Assembly (NCBI GenBank): GCA_025738555.1
Contig: JAOVFP010000004.1
Span: 2,852,001-2,916,000, forward strand
DNA: 64,000 bases
Direction of reading: 5' to 3'
Source: Cyathus striatus
Taxonomy: Eukaryota; Basidiomycota; Agaricomycetes; Agaricales; Nidulariaceae
Below are positions 1-12,033 of the stretch, in pieces. Both the position numbers and the translations under genes were made by a program. The notes under the pieces are model-generated. The model was not told the origin of the DNA and made no database searches. It saw nothing but the letters and a program-made list of their open reading frames with translations. Positions within the stretch are counted from its first letter, which is position 1; each line of letters begins with the position of its first letter.

Positions 1-298
1 TGCTCTATCTGATTCATGCCTATACTATACTACATATAAATAGTTGTACTCTAGTTCATTATAATTCAATGTTTATTGTTTTGAGTATAATAGACTTTTC
101 TAGTACAACTCCCATGCCATTGCCTACCTGAAGATGGATTGTACAGCTGCCAATTTTAACTTGATTCAGCTGAGTGCTCACATATTGCAAGACCTGTAAT
201 GTACGTACAAAACAAGCTATTGTACATATTATTTGCATGTCTGGTCCGAGTGCTATGACATATTTCATTTATATTCTTTCTTATTCTAAAATTCACAG

Positions 299-575
299 GT
301 GTCTCACAGTGTCACAGTTGTCATAGTTGTCACACTTGTCGCAGTTGTCACACTTGTCATAACTGCGACACTGTGGGATAACTGTGACGACTGCGACAAG
401 TGTGACAAGTGTGACAAGTGCGACGACTGCGACGACTGTGACGACTGCGACAAGTGTGACGATTGTGACACTGTGACACTGTGGGACAAGTGTGATGACC
501 GTGACATATGTCACAATGCCACTAAGATCTTGCTAAGATCTCTTAGATAAGAACCTTGTGACATATGTCACAAAG
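299..575. repeat. Hairpin-forming 9-bp minisatellite with TGTGACA palindromes
   Basis: The left half (about 299-370) is made of units reading roughly CTTGTCACA and GTTGTCACA. The right half (about 372-490) is made of the complementary orientation, TGTGACAAG and TGCGACGAC, so the block folds into one long imperfect hairpin around position 370. Two copies of the palindrome GTGACATATGTCAC follow, near 502-515 and 558-571. Open frames on both strands here (Thr/Val-rich or Asp/Cys-rich) are by-products of the repeat and not genes. It could be the end of a DNA element with repetitive termini, but no target duplication was found. Confidence 0.75.
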
Positions 576-2276
576 ATGAGACAATGGTAGACAAAGCTCA
601 TTGTGATTACCCAGTGTGACAAATAAATATTTCTTTGTTATTTCATAGGTGAAAAACCTTTGAAATATTGAATAAAGGATTTCAAAGAAAATGGGGATCT
701 GGGTTTCAATATTTCTTTGTTATTGTGACTTTCAAATATGTGAGAAATATCATATGTGAATTGTAAGAGTATTACAAAGCGAAATAATTATGTAATATAA
801 AGAATATTTCCACAATATTTCAAAGCTATTTCACATTGAAATATCAAGGCGTGCACACAGTGTTATGTTGATACACACTGAGTACTTATTCAGAAGGTAC
901 TATGCTTGCAGAAATATTATGGTCCTTGTTTTTATTCAATATACCACCTATGGGTACCTGTAGGTTATGGGTCTTCAAGGCCTGACCCAGACCCATACCC
1001 ACTGGTACCCATACCAGTGACCCATGTGGGTATGGCATACTGTAAGGTCTCGACCTTGCATTAAGCATCTACATGCCACGGAGTCCGAATCTGTTGGTCA
1101 TGTGACCCCTCTAACCCATCAACTCCTCCGCACTTGCTTCCCCGTCTCATTGGTTCCCGGTTCCATTCGTTCATCTTTTCCTCCAGCCTAGACTTCACGG
1201 TACCATACATTACACCGGTACCGCTCTCTTTCGACTCACCACTTCATTTTCTCTCTTGTTTCCTTATCCATACCTTTTCTCTTTGACTCAATACTTACAA
1301 AAACATACACATACATACATCAATATATAATTAGAAAACATGTGGGAGATTTGTTTAAGGGAAATACACTAAACTAAATAAGTATATAATAAAGTAGATG
1401 AAAGTAGATTATGTAATCATCCCAATGGCCTGCAATTGAATGCGCAGCTTTGATTAGTCAGCATTTGAAAAGTGCGCTCTGGGAACATGCAGCTTTGATT
1501 AGTCAACATAAAAAGCACTCGGAGTTAATCGGTGATAAGCGTTTACAAGCCATGCTTTAGCCGCATTGAAACATGCAGGCAGTATTTCAGCTCAGTTCTT
1601 TCTCTTCCTTCACTCCCACTTCGACACACCCCACCCTCATCATACAGTAAGTCATTTAGTGCGATAAATTCGTTAAAAATCCTTATATTTCTATTTTTTA
1701 AACAGCTGGAACTGTTCTTATTATCATTCACCCTGTTTTGTCTGGAAACTTTGGTAATTCCAAAGTTTTTACATAGCTCCCTTTTACAGGATCTTCTCTA
1801 AATTGAGATTGAACCTTTTGGTTCTCTTGAATTATTTGTTTTTGTTGTCTGGACTTTTCCGACAGTAAAAATAAATTCAGTTTGTGTATAAAGAAAGTGT
1901 ATATCTGCTGCAGCCATCTTAGGCATTACAGTATTAAGAGAATTAGTAGACCAAGGTGAAGTACAGTGAAGTCCTACTTCCCTGGCCTCCCTTTACAGGT
2001 GTTTGCCAGTTGCTACACAGCTCTACTTAGTAGAGTTGGGACCGCTCTCTGTGCACAGTGTGTAGGGAGATTGGTGTAGTGTGTGTTACTACCCCTTCCT
2101 ATTGGAAGTAGCTCCACTATCAACTACTGCTGTTCACACCAATTTCACTATTTCTCGATAATATTGGGATAGCCCAGCTGGATCAGAGTGAACTCTTTTC
2201 TGTTTACATAGTACTACATTAATTATGTATGTAAAACTGTGTATGTGTATTTGAACTTACTAACATATGTAAAAGG
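576..2276. other. Non-coding region upstream of the Helitron ORF
   Basis: No convincing gene is seen. There are AATATTTC-rich stretches to about 840, a block of alternating GGGTA/TACCC motifs at 950-1040, a 17-bp direct repeat (core CAGCTTTGATTAGTCA) near 1444 and 1490, and a short palindrome CTCTACTTAGTAGAG at 2021-2035. A likely intron end (branch site TACTAAC near 2259, AG at 2275-2276) precedes the first recognisable Helitron exon, so part of this DNA probably belongs to the Helitron. Its 5' terminus (TC after A) could not be fixed. Confidence 0.4.
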
Positions 2277-5200
2277 TCCACACCTCCAGCAACACCTGAA
2301 TGTGCACGTGCTCATGTGCGTCAAGCTGAGCGTGATGCACATACATTGGACAGTCCTGAAAATAGGTGCATACCTGAGCCTCCTGTTTCACCTGCCATTC
2401 CTCAATACAGGCATCTTCCTGCAGATATTGTTGCAATGCATGCCAGACTTCTCCTTATTCCTGAGCCTATTGGCAGAGGGAGAGGTAGGGGTAGAGGCAG
2501 AGGCAGAGGCAGAGGCCAAAATAACATTCCTCCTGATCCTGTTGGACCTGTTGGTAGAGGCCAAGAAAGAGGTCAAGGTCGAGGGTGAGGAAGAGGAAGA
2601 GGAAGAGGTCAGAACAACAATAATCCTGAACCTACCCTCAGAGGTAGGGGAAGAGGGAGAGGAAGAGGAAGAGGAAGAGGAAGAGGAAGAGGAAGAGGAA
2701 GAGGAAGAGGAAGAGGAAGAGGAAGAGGAAGAGGAAGAGGAAGAGGAAGAGGAAGAGGAAGAGGAAGAGGAAGAGGAAGAGGAAGAGGAAGAGGAAGAGG
2801 AAGAGGAAGAGGAGAAGGTGTCATACAATGGGTTAATCCTGTTATAAATCCAAATGTGAATGATAATCCCGTAAGTTTAATTAATACATATATTCATCAA
2901 TAATAGATTTAATATATATTTCAGGCTCCATTACAATTTCATCATTAGAATCCTCCAGGTGTTGATCCAGCAGCTCCTATACCTACTGCACAACCTGATA
3001 TTGTTCAGGTGCATATATCATTAATACTTTACATTTTAAAATTCTAACATTTATTGCTTTATAGAATATTTGATGGGCAGTCCCCATTCTTGCTGATCCA
3101 GTTCTATTGCCTATGTATGATCTTCCCATACCTCCCAGGCGAATTCAGATACCATTAGCCAGAAGGCCTTATAATCCTAATTGGCCAAAGTTTACCATTG
3201 GAAAAATGGAGATAATTTGTCCTGATTGTGGAGCTTTACATTGGGAAAAGGAACGATTAGCTAAATCATCAAAATTACACCCTAAGTTTGGCATGTGCTG
3301 CTTTTCAGGAAAAATTAAATTGCCACGATGGGAGCCTGCCCCTCCTGAACTACAGAATTATTTGCATGGAAATAATACCAACTCAAGAAACTTCCGTAAA
3401 CTGATCAGACAATATAATAGTGCTTTAGCTATGACATCAATGGCAGCAGGTGATATTGATTGAAGTGTAATGGGTCATGGTGGTCCATATACCTTCAGAA
3501 TTCAGGGAAGAGTTTATCATTTTTCTGGATCTCTCTACCCTGAACAGGGTCAGAATAGAAGATATGCCCAGCTATATATCCATGATGGATCAGAAACTGA
3601 ACAGGAAACTGCACAAAGGCGAATAGATGCTCATTCTGCAAATGGAGAATGTCTTCATCATGTTATGCTAGCATTACAGCGCATGTTAATGTGTGATCAT
3701 CCTGGCGTTCAATTATACCAGCAAGCCAGAGATCGTACTCAACATATGGGACCTAATGAAAACTGTTTGATTACTCTTATAGCTAATCCTCAAACTGATC
3801 AACATCAATATAATAATCCAACTGTTAATGAGATTGCTGCTATACTACCTGGAGATGGTGATCAACTGGAAAACTCAAGAAGCATTATTTTGCATCTACG
3901 TGGAGGAACACTAATGCAAATTAGTGAAGTTAATCCACTTTACTGGACACTGCATTACCCACTATTGCTGACAACTGGACAACTGCTTTGGCATCCAGAA
4001 ATTAAATATGCAAACAATCAGGAGGTGGATGATGTAGAGTTTATGGATGCTCTAAACCCTGAGCAGGAAAATAATATTTGTCCTGAAAAATGGAAACATG
4101 TTTCTCAAGCTGAATATTTTCGCTATTATTTACACCCAAGAGTAGGGGAACAACTTCATTTATTCTTCTCAAGAAAATTATTTCATGAATTTATTGTTGA
4201 TGTATGGGCATGCTGTGAGCAATGTCGCTTAAATTGGATCACATTTAATCAAAGAACAATCTGTGCAGAATCATACCAGACCTTAGTCAATGCTGTTACA
4301 GCTAATGAAAATGTTCAGGGTGGTGACATTGGCCAGAGAATTATTCTTCCCTCTTCCTTTACAGGTGGTGCAAGGTATATGATACAGAACTGTCAAGATG
4401 CATTGGCTATCAATCATTATTATCATGGAGCTGATCTCTTTATCACTGTTACTATGAATCCAAGTCATCCAGATGTTAAAGATGCTTTGGAAGCAGCAGG
4501 CTCAGGACTAACACCCAATGACCGTCCTGATATTGTAGTCCATATATTCTGTCAAATGCAAGCTGATCTCATCTGCCGCATATATAAAGAAGGAATTCTG
4601 GGTCATGCAGTTGCATATGTCTATACTATTGAATTTCAAAAGCGTGGATTGCCACACATGCATATGATTGTCTTTCTGGCTCCTGATGCAAAGTTACGAA
4701 CTGCTGAGGATGTTGATAGTATGCTCAATGCTGAAATTCCTGATCCAGACACACATCCAGAACTTCATGATTTGGTTATGAAATTTATGATTCATGAACC
4801 ATGTGGTCCCAATAATCCAAATGCCAGATGCATGAAAGATGGATGGTGTTCAAAAGGATTTACAAAACCATTACAAGAACAAACTGTTATTAATGAGGAT
4901 TCTTTTGCAAAGCTTAGAAGAAGGCCAGGAAGAAAATACAAGCTTCCAAATGGCACAGAAGTTGATAACCATTGGGTGGTTCCTCACAACTTATTTCTAC
5001 TATGGTTTTATTATTGTCATATCAATATTGAATGCATTTCTTCTATTAAAGCAATCAAATATATCTACAAGTACATTTACAAGGGACATGATCGCACCAC
5101 CATGAAATTTGGTACAGCTCAGGATGAGCCCAAATTATACTTGGATGCTCGCTATGTATCAGCTCCTGAGGCTGTCTGGCATTTATACTTTTTTTGACTA

Positions 5201-7400
5201 CATGATGAAGTTCCTAATGTCATTCGACTTGCAATACACCTTCCTAATCAACAGACTATTACCTTTGATCAAACAGCTGCAGATTTACAGGAAGTTGTTC
5301 AACAAGCTTCAGAATGAGATACTACACTCACAGCATACTTTCAAGCCAATGTAGACCATCCTGAGGCATGCACTTTATTATATCAGGATATGCCAAACAA
5401 GTTTGTGTGGAATGCAACTCAACGTAAATGGACACCACGCCAGAAAGGTTTTGCTATTGGGTGCATATACTATATTCACCCTACTGCTGGAGAGAGATTT
5501 TATTTGCATACACTGTTGACTACAGTGAAAGGAGCTACTTCTTTTGAAGATTTAAGAACTGTAGATGGTGTTCTTTGTCCAAATTTTCGAGCTGCATGTT
5601 TAGCAAGAGGTCTTCTGGAAGATGATAATGAGTGGCGAGAGTGTCTACGTGATGCAGCTCATATAAAAACTGGCAGTCAACTGCGAGATTTATTTGTTGT
5701 TATTCTACGTGACTGTAGTCCATCTAAGCCATCTGAACTATGGACTGAGTTCTGTGACAATATCTGTGATGACCTCAGACACAGTATTCAAAATCGCTAT
5801 CCAAACAGAGATCTCACTGATGAGAATATTCATGACTATGGACTCTATAAGATTGAAAAAATATTAAGACGCTCAGGAAAATCACTTTCTGACTGGGAAG
5901 AAATGCCACTTCCACAGGATAATTGGGAGCACATGGAAGAAAATCGTCTTATTGGTGATTATTGGTACAATCATGCTGAACAGACACATTTAGCAGAACA
6001 AAGAATACCAACTCTGAACATGGATCAACATGCAGCCTTTGACAGAATTGTAGAGGCAGTTCTCAACCGAACTGGAGAAATATTTTTTCTACATGGACCA
6101 GGAGGTACTGGAAAGACCTATGTGTATAACACACTATGCTATTTCCTCTGAGGAAGGGATAAAATAGTAATTGTAGTGGCATCATCAGGAATTGCAGCAT
6201 TGCTTATTGTGGGAGGACGAACAGCACATTCAGTATTCAAAATACCTCTGGAAATTGATGAGACTTCTACATGCAGAATTCCACAACAGTCAGAGCTTGC
6301 AGAACTTATTATTGAAGCTGATATGGTAATTTGGGATGAAGCTCCCATGATGCACTGCCATATTCATGAGGCAGTTGATCGAACTTTCAAAGATTTGAGA
6401 AAGAATAACAACCCTTTTGGAGGATTGACTGTAGTTTTTGGAGGAGACTTTCAGCAAATTCTTCCAGTTATTGATAAAGGTTCCAGACCTCAAATTGTTG
6501 GTGCATGTCTTAGACGGTCACGACTATGGGACCACATTGAAGTTCTTCATTTACACCAAAATATGCGACTTGATGTTGCCAATGAAGAGGAGCAAATCTT
6601 TGCTCAATGGCAGCTGGATGTTGGTCATGGTCGAAATGGTCAAGTTGATGAGATTACTCTTCCAAACAGCTTCAAATGTCCAGATAATACAGTGAATTCA
6701 TTGATCAATTTTATCTATCCAAATATTGATAGTCAAGAGCCAAAGCCAGATGAATACTTCTCAGATTGCACTATTCTCTCAAGTCGTAATGAAGATGTTG
6801 ATGCCCTTAACAAAAAATTACTGGAGCAATTTCCTGGGGAAACTCAGACCTTTTACTGTGCTGATAAAATTGATGATAATAATCCAGAAGCTCATGGAGG
6901 TGAACTTCTTTATCCAGTTGAATATTTAAATGCAATCAATTGCTCTGGACTACCACTGGCACATTTAGAGCTGAAATTGGGATGTCCTGTAATGACACTT
7001 GAATCTTAATCCTTCTCAAGGAGTTTGCAATGGAAGTAGAGGAATTATCACACACATGACATCAAGAGTAATAGAAATAAGGTTATTGACTGGGGATAAA
7101 AAGGGGACAACTGTGTTTGTTCCACATATGAAGTTGTCTCCAACTGAATCACAGGTGCCATTCAAGTTTACACAACATCAGTTTCCACTTCGATTATGCT
7201 TTGCAATGACAATCAACAAATCTCAGGGACAATCTGTCAAATATGTTGGACTGGATTTTAGAACTTCAGTTTTTACTCATGGGCAATTTTATGTTGCAGT
7301 TTCTAGGGTAACATCAGTAAGAAATATCAAAGTAATTTGGAATGAAAATAGTGATAGAGCAGTTACTTCAAATATAGTGTATCCAGAAGTATTATTATGA
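2277..7400 (+). pseudogene. Helitron Rep/helicase transposase, inactivated
   Basis: Rolling-circle replication initiator fused to a Pif1-like helicase, which mobilises Helitrons. Order: N-terminal Arg-rich segment, a long Arg-Gly repeat (2480-2815), two small introns (about 2870-2924 and 3009-3064), a Cys-containing segment (ICPDCGALHW), the Helitron N-terminal domain, the HUH motif (PHMHMIVFL near 4650), the Rep tyrosines (YIYKYIYKG near 5060), then helicase motifs: Walker A HGPGGTGKT near 6095, Walker B VIWDEAP near 6328, GGDFQQILPV near 6440, and the C-terminal motifs INKSQGQS and YVAVSRV. The reading frame is cut by stops at 2586, 2946, 3071, 3461, 5195, 5315 and 6149 and by a single-base frameshift near 6998. 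At 2586 and 6149 the family expects Arg, so CGA to TGA decay is likely. The copy cannot make the full protein. Family is near certain; exact 5' exons are unknown. Confidence 0.93.
2647..2815 (+). repeat. (GGAAGA)n hexamer microsatellite, all-purine strand
   Basis: About 27 near-perfect GGAAGA units, encoding an Arg-Gly run in the Helitron frame. The plus strand is entirely purine over more than 160 bases. Poly-Glu, poly-Ser and Pro-Leu open frames across it are shadows. The hexamer probably grew from shorter RG-coding repeats visible upstream (GGTAGAGGC, GGAAGAGGT). Confidence 0.95.
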
Positions 7401-7480
7401 ACCTAAATATATTTATAATGTATACATATATTTAATAACAGTGCATAATTTGAAGTAGAATAAACTGGGATGAAGAAGTG

Positions 7481-7591
7481 GGGGGTCTGGGGGCTGCACC
7501 CCCCAGCAAGCCGTCGCCTGTGTGGAGTGGAGGGAGGGGCCGACAGGCCCCCGGCCCGTAGCGAAGCATGGGTGTAAGGCTTGTTCTCTAA
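7481..7591 (+). mobile_element. Putative Helitron 3' terminus with two hairpins
   Basis: Just downstream of the helicase stop, a G-rich segment forms a hairpin (CTGGGGG at 7487-7493 with CCCCCAG at 7500-7506). A second hairpin follows at 7555-7572 (CCCGT-GC, loop GAA, GC-ATGGG, one bulge). Helitrons end in a short hairpin some 10-12 bases before CTRR; here CTAA lies at 7588-7591, slightly further away and not followed by T. The hairpins are seen directly; the exact end is inference. Confidence 0.5.
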
Positions 7592-7796
7592 CTCCTATCT
7601 ACTCATTCTGACTCGTTATCCTCTTGTAAATACGTATATAAACCTAGTAAACAGACCATGTACCTTAGAGTTCCAATCTATGAGACCTTAGACACACATC
7701 CTTGAGTTCTAAGTCTTAAAAGTCCGAACTTTCTACTAACTTTCCTAGTGTGTTTCCACATCAAAGCTCTATTCCTCTGAGTTTAATCCAGAAACC

Positions 7797-8710
7797 TCAC
7801 ACATACCCATGCCATTGCCTAATCTTTAATGAACTTAATAAGTATGATTGAGTTAAAACTTTTCCAACTTCTTCAAGAACATCTTTATCAAGATCCAGAC
7901 CATCTTTTGGAAGCTTGGATTCCAACAGTACAACCTTAGAAGACATAGCAATACCTGGATTGAGTCCCTGTCTTGCCAATGCTGCCTGCTGTCTCAACAA
8001 CAAATTGGTCTTTGATGGTCTATTCAACACATAAATCTGCAAGACCTCCTCAGAGGAGCCAGTGCAGCTAGAACACAAGAACCTAAACCACCAGTGGTTC
8101 CAGTAACCAGAACAATGTCTTTGGAAGTCTTCTCACTCATTCCATTGTACCTGGCACTAATTTGAGATGATAAGTGCCTACACAGATCTTCTAGGTATTG
8201 TTTTCTTTGTTCTACAGAAGCTGAAGGTAAGTTCTTCAGGGTTCCATCACTGTGTGCCACAGCAGATACCAAATTTGTGAGAGAAGATAATGTGGATTGC
8301 TGATAAAGGCAGTTTTGTGGGAGGAATCTGACAAGTTTCTCTAACCTGGTGAGATGAAAGGCATTTACTATTGTGTTCCTGATCTGAGTAGTGAGTACAC
8401 TGGTACTTTAATTAGCAATGAATGTGATGTAACAACATTAAAAATTTACCTGTTGCAACCATAATCAAATATGTTAGAGGTTTCATCCTTGACTGGTATA
8501 GGAAGCATTCTATTTATTAACTCTTTCATGAATTCTATGCAATTTTGATAGGTCCAGTCTTTAGGTGGAACAATTCCACTTTCTTGTGATCCCACATTCT
8601 TCTCGGAATATGCTTCTTGTATTTCTTTTTCATAAATGGCAAGAAGTTGATTTCATTTGATGGTTCTTTGTCCATCATTGGGATGGGCTTATGTATCAGG
8701 TGTAGTCACA
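7797..8710 (-). pseudogene. Adenylate-forming reductase (A-T-R type) relic
   Basis: Translation of the minus strand gives, in order: the end of an adenylation domain (LLAIYEKEIQEAYS), a carrier-protein region (DETSNIFDYGCN, intron about 8387-8452, then IRNTIVNAF and CLYQQSTLSSL), and the start of a thioester-reductase NAD-binding domain (IVLVTGTTGGLGSCVLAAL, then IYVLNRPSKTNLL). These enzymes activate a carboxylic acid with ATP, load it on phosphopantetheine and reduce it with NADPH. The relic carries a frameshift near 8055 and at least two stops between 8640 and 8705, and both the main adenylation domain and the rest of the reductase are missing. It lies just past the Helitron end, so capture by that element is possible but unproven. 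Confidence 0.78.
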
Positions 8711-9690
8711 ATAATCATCTACAGCTTTGTGAGTATTATATCATAGATAGACTTTACTACTATGTGCTGATGCACCAAATTTGTGATTTATAGTTAAATA
8801 GTACTAATATAATTCATAATACTAAACTAATCATCCAAAATCACAGGCTGTAAGTTCAAGGGAGAGATAACACAGATTATATATAAACTAGTATAAAGGT
8901 GGTAAACTAAAGAGTCAAAACTTCTCAAATATGAAATTACTCGGTCCAGATACTGTTCAGATTTGTTCTATTTCCAATGTATTACACTCCTAGAGTGGAA
9001 GGAACCTAGGATTTCTCCCGGGGTACTTGCTTTTCCTCCTCATTCCTGTTCTCCTTATATATCTTTTTACAAATAAAACTGTACAGTACCTATATATGAA
9101 ATAGAACTACTCTAGAATATTATAAATGATGACATAATACTGTTTCCAACATATAGACCATGCAGAGCCATGTAATACATGTGGAATTCCATGTGGTAGG
9201 TCAAACAGTGGGATAATCTCGGAGTACAAGTACAAAGTCACATGACTTGTTCTGGACTATGCATAACTGCAATAACTGGTTTGGAGATAACAGTTCTAAT
9301 GCCTCATGTTTGATCATGTGACAGGAACATGGAACACATTCCCTTAGCTAAGTTTCAATCAAGTACTGGGTGCATGTACATAGTCTTTTGGACTCTAGTA
9401 ATTAGATAACACACATCTGGTTGTATTTCCTTTAGTATATATCAATTAGATATTTCTGCTGGCAGTGCAGGACTCAACCCCAGCTCTCAGATGTCCCATT
9501 CCCTTAATAATGTATTCAAATTAGAACACTTTGATTGGCAACTCAGGACTCATCCCAACCCTTGTACTCAAGATGTGCATTACTAATACTGAGTGCTAGT
9601 ATCATATGACAAATAGAGAGATTTAACCATTAAATAGTTTTAAGGTGTATCAGTGCTGACCTCCTTAAATATCCCTGTCAATCTTGGCTC
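8711..9690. other. No gene recognised; AT-rich, CpG-poor DNA
   Basis: Both strands have frequent stops and only short open frames. No domain or clear repeat boundary was seen. The composition matches the decayed repeats on both sides. Confidence 0.5.
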
Positions 9691-9745
9691 AGTTTCTTGT
9701 TATTTAGCTTGAAAGGTCATGGCATAGACAACCTTATTAAGTCCA
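9687..9745 (+). pseudogene. Fragment of dioxygenase exon (same family as 22.7 kb copy)
   Basis: About 55 bases, including an intron end (TTATTTAG) and the start of an exon encoding LKGHGIDNLIKS, match 22903-22964 almost base for base. The longer frame that continues to 9960 does not match the dioxygenase beyond this point. It is therefore a truncated duplicate joined to unrelated DNA. Confidence 0.6.
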
Positions 9746-11005
9746 CTAAAAGACTCTACTGTTCCAATCCTGAGACAAGTGGCCTCTGGCTGAAGGAAGA
9801 ACCTGGTAAGAAGAACACCAAATTCTGGCTTTCCATTTCCTATAATCAGGTATTAGCTTTTTGTTATGAATCAAGATGGAGACATAAAACTTATGTTGAA
9901 GAGGTAGATTGTGGTATGCTGATTCCAAGGTCACATTCTCATATGCATATGAGATATTAACTGGGATACAAAGGTTAAGTGTTATGTCACCATGCAAGAA
10001 CTAGTGGCTTCCTTACTATGAAAGCTGCATTTTGACAGGCACTGGGAACATAATGTGAAGACAGGTCCATCTATTGCATCCAAACATATGATACAAGCTG
10101 CTCACTGCTGCCCATGAGGTGCTGCTAGTGCACAAAAGCATGGCCAGTGCAATCCTTGGATGCCTAGCCATGTTGCAATACCGATCAGTTTCACTCAAGT
10201 TATGTTCACCATTGGGCTATGTGATACAGTACATCAACTCTATATCATTTCAAGAAAAGTATATCAACTTACTAGTCCATCAGCACAGGTCTACCACTGA
10301 GAGTGCTCCATGCAACGAGCTCTTGAGTGGACTGTTGCTGTATGGTGAGCTTGTCAAAAAGCTGAATGCCAGAAGATATCATGCACATTGCTGAATTTAA
10401 ATATCATCTGCATTTTTGGCTGCTTTATATACTCAGACAGTGGTGTTCATACAGTGTCCATCTCTTTCTGAGGATATGTCCACCACTCCAGTCTACTGAA
10501 TATCAGGACTATGCATCCACCTTGGCCCACCTCCACAACTGCAATGACAAATATTGTCTCTATGCCCACAGCCTACTTCATGTACACCTGTCATGTCCTG
10601 TTCTATTTCACTAGGGACAAGGACAGTGGAGGAGATAGTCTAAGTGGCAGAGATAGTCTGCAGTGGCATGCAAAAAGAATGAGTGTGCCTTCCATGTGAT
10701 GTCATCCAAACTTTGCCTTTCAATTACTTTCCAGCAACTTCACAAAATATCATTATATTTTGCCTAGTTATAGTATACATACTATAAAATTATATTACCA
10801 AGTTTTGTGGAATTCAACTGTGTAGAAAGAGAGATATTACAGAAGGGACTCATTGACCTGTGTTTATTAAGTGTTCCCACACACATGCAGGATGCATGTA
10901 AACTCAACCACCACCACCACGAATGTCATTCCACAACCTCATCATTATAAAATGACTACAAATTTCTTGTAGACTAATTTTAATATCTCCCCAGACCACC
11001 TAGCT
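9746..11005. other. No recognised gene
   Basis: Several frames of 60-90 codons exist on both strands (for example minus 10016-10198), but none has a motif I recognise and all overlap one another. The DNA is CpG-poor. The 5' part of the following Tc1/mariner element must lie near the right end, but its inverted terminal repeat could not be identified. Confidence 0.4.
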
Positions 11006-12033
11006 ATGGTTAAAGTGACTCCCACTAGAAAGCTCACCTCTATTGCATGGTCAAGCATGAGGACAAGTCAGTTGAAGATGCTGCAGCTGCACTTGATATT
11101 AAATATTCTACAGCCACTTGTAATCTCTGAAAACTTATGGAACAAGGAGATAATCCAGATTTTTATGCACAAGGAACAATACCAGGTCATCCTCACTTGA
11201 TTGGAACACATTCTGAGTGTGTTGCAGTGTGCACTATCAAATCTGGGGAATGTAGAGATGCTACTGATGCCCAGTGCAAGTTATTTCCAAATCTGGACCC
11301 CACTACCATTCGTAGGATGTTTATTAGGAAGGGGTACAATGGTTGTATACAGTGGAGGAAGCCCTGGCTTTCTCATAAGCACATCCTTTCTCGCATTTTG
11401 TGGGCACAGAAGATGAAGAAAAGGTCTGAATTTTTTTGGAGATGTGTGTTCTTCAGTGATGAGTCCAAGTTTAATCTTTTTGGGTCCAATGGAAAGTCCT
11501 ACTGTCGAAGATGTGAAGGAGAAGCACTCCTGGATAGAAATGTCAAAAAGACAGTGAAACATGGAGGAGGAAGCATCATGGTCTGGGGATGCATATCCTG
11601 GTTTGGAGTAGGGAAGCTCCACCACATTGAGGGGAAAATGAATGTGAAGATGTACTGCCAGATTTTGAATGAGTCCTTGCTGGGATCATTCTCCAAGCTT
11701 CACAGGTCCAGGTGCTTTGTCGTTTTCCAGCAAGATAATGATCCCAAGCACACATCCAAGTTAGCCAAAACATAGTTTAAAGATAATGACATAGAGGTTC
11801 TCAACTGGGTGGCATCCTCACCTGACCAAAACATTATAGAAAACTTGTGGGACTTCCTAGATCATCATGTGCACCAGTGCATACAGCAGCCTCATAATTG
11901 CAAAGAGCTATGGGCTATTTTTCAAGAAGAATGGAATAATATTGACATCAGATTTATTCGAAAATTATACAGGTCAATTCCTAACAGAATTTCAGTGCTG
12001 TTGCATGCTAAGGGACGCCATACGAAATACTAA
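11006..12033 (+). pseudogene. Tc1/mariner-family transposase, inactivated
   Basis: DDE transposase of a cut-and-paste element that inserts at TA. The helix-turn-helix part is split between frames (VTPTRK near 11012, then KHEDKSVEDAAAALDI near 11060). The catalytic core is clear: first Asp in VFFSDESKFNLF near 11455, second in FQQDNDPKHTSK near 11735, third acidic residue in IIENLWDF near 11835, giving DD34E-like spacing. Damage: a frameshift in the first 50 codons, a TGA near 11130 where Arg is expected (NL*KLMEQ), and a TAG at 11773-11775 where the family has Trp (KTWF). Both stops are C-to-T or G-to-A changes. The C-terminus (ISVLLHAKGRHTKY) is otherwise preserved. Confidence 0.9.

Noticed and set aside
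293..550. Overlapping frames rich in Val/Thr or Asp/Cys
   Set aside because: Produced by the 9-bp hairpin repeat on both strands; no protein pattern.
2239..2847. Long poly-Glu, poly-Ser and Pro-Leu open frames
   Set aside because: They are other frames of the GGAAGA repeat; the Arg-Gly frame continues into the Helitron protein.
10016..10394. Opposed frames of 60-90 codons as a possible small membrane protein gene
   Set aside because: Frames overlap on both strands, no motif or intron pattern, and the DNA is decayed and CpG-poor.
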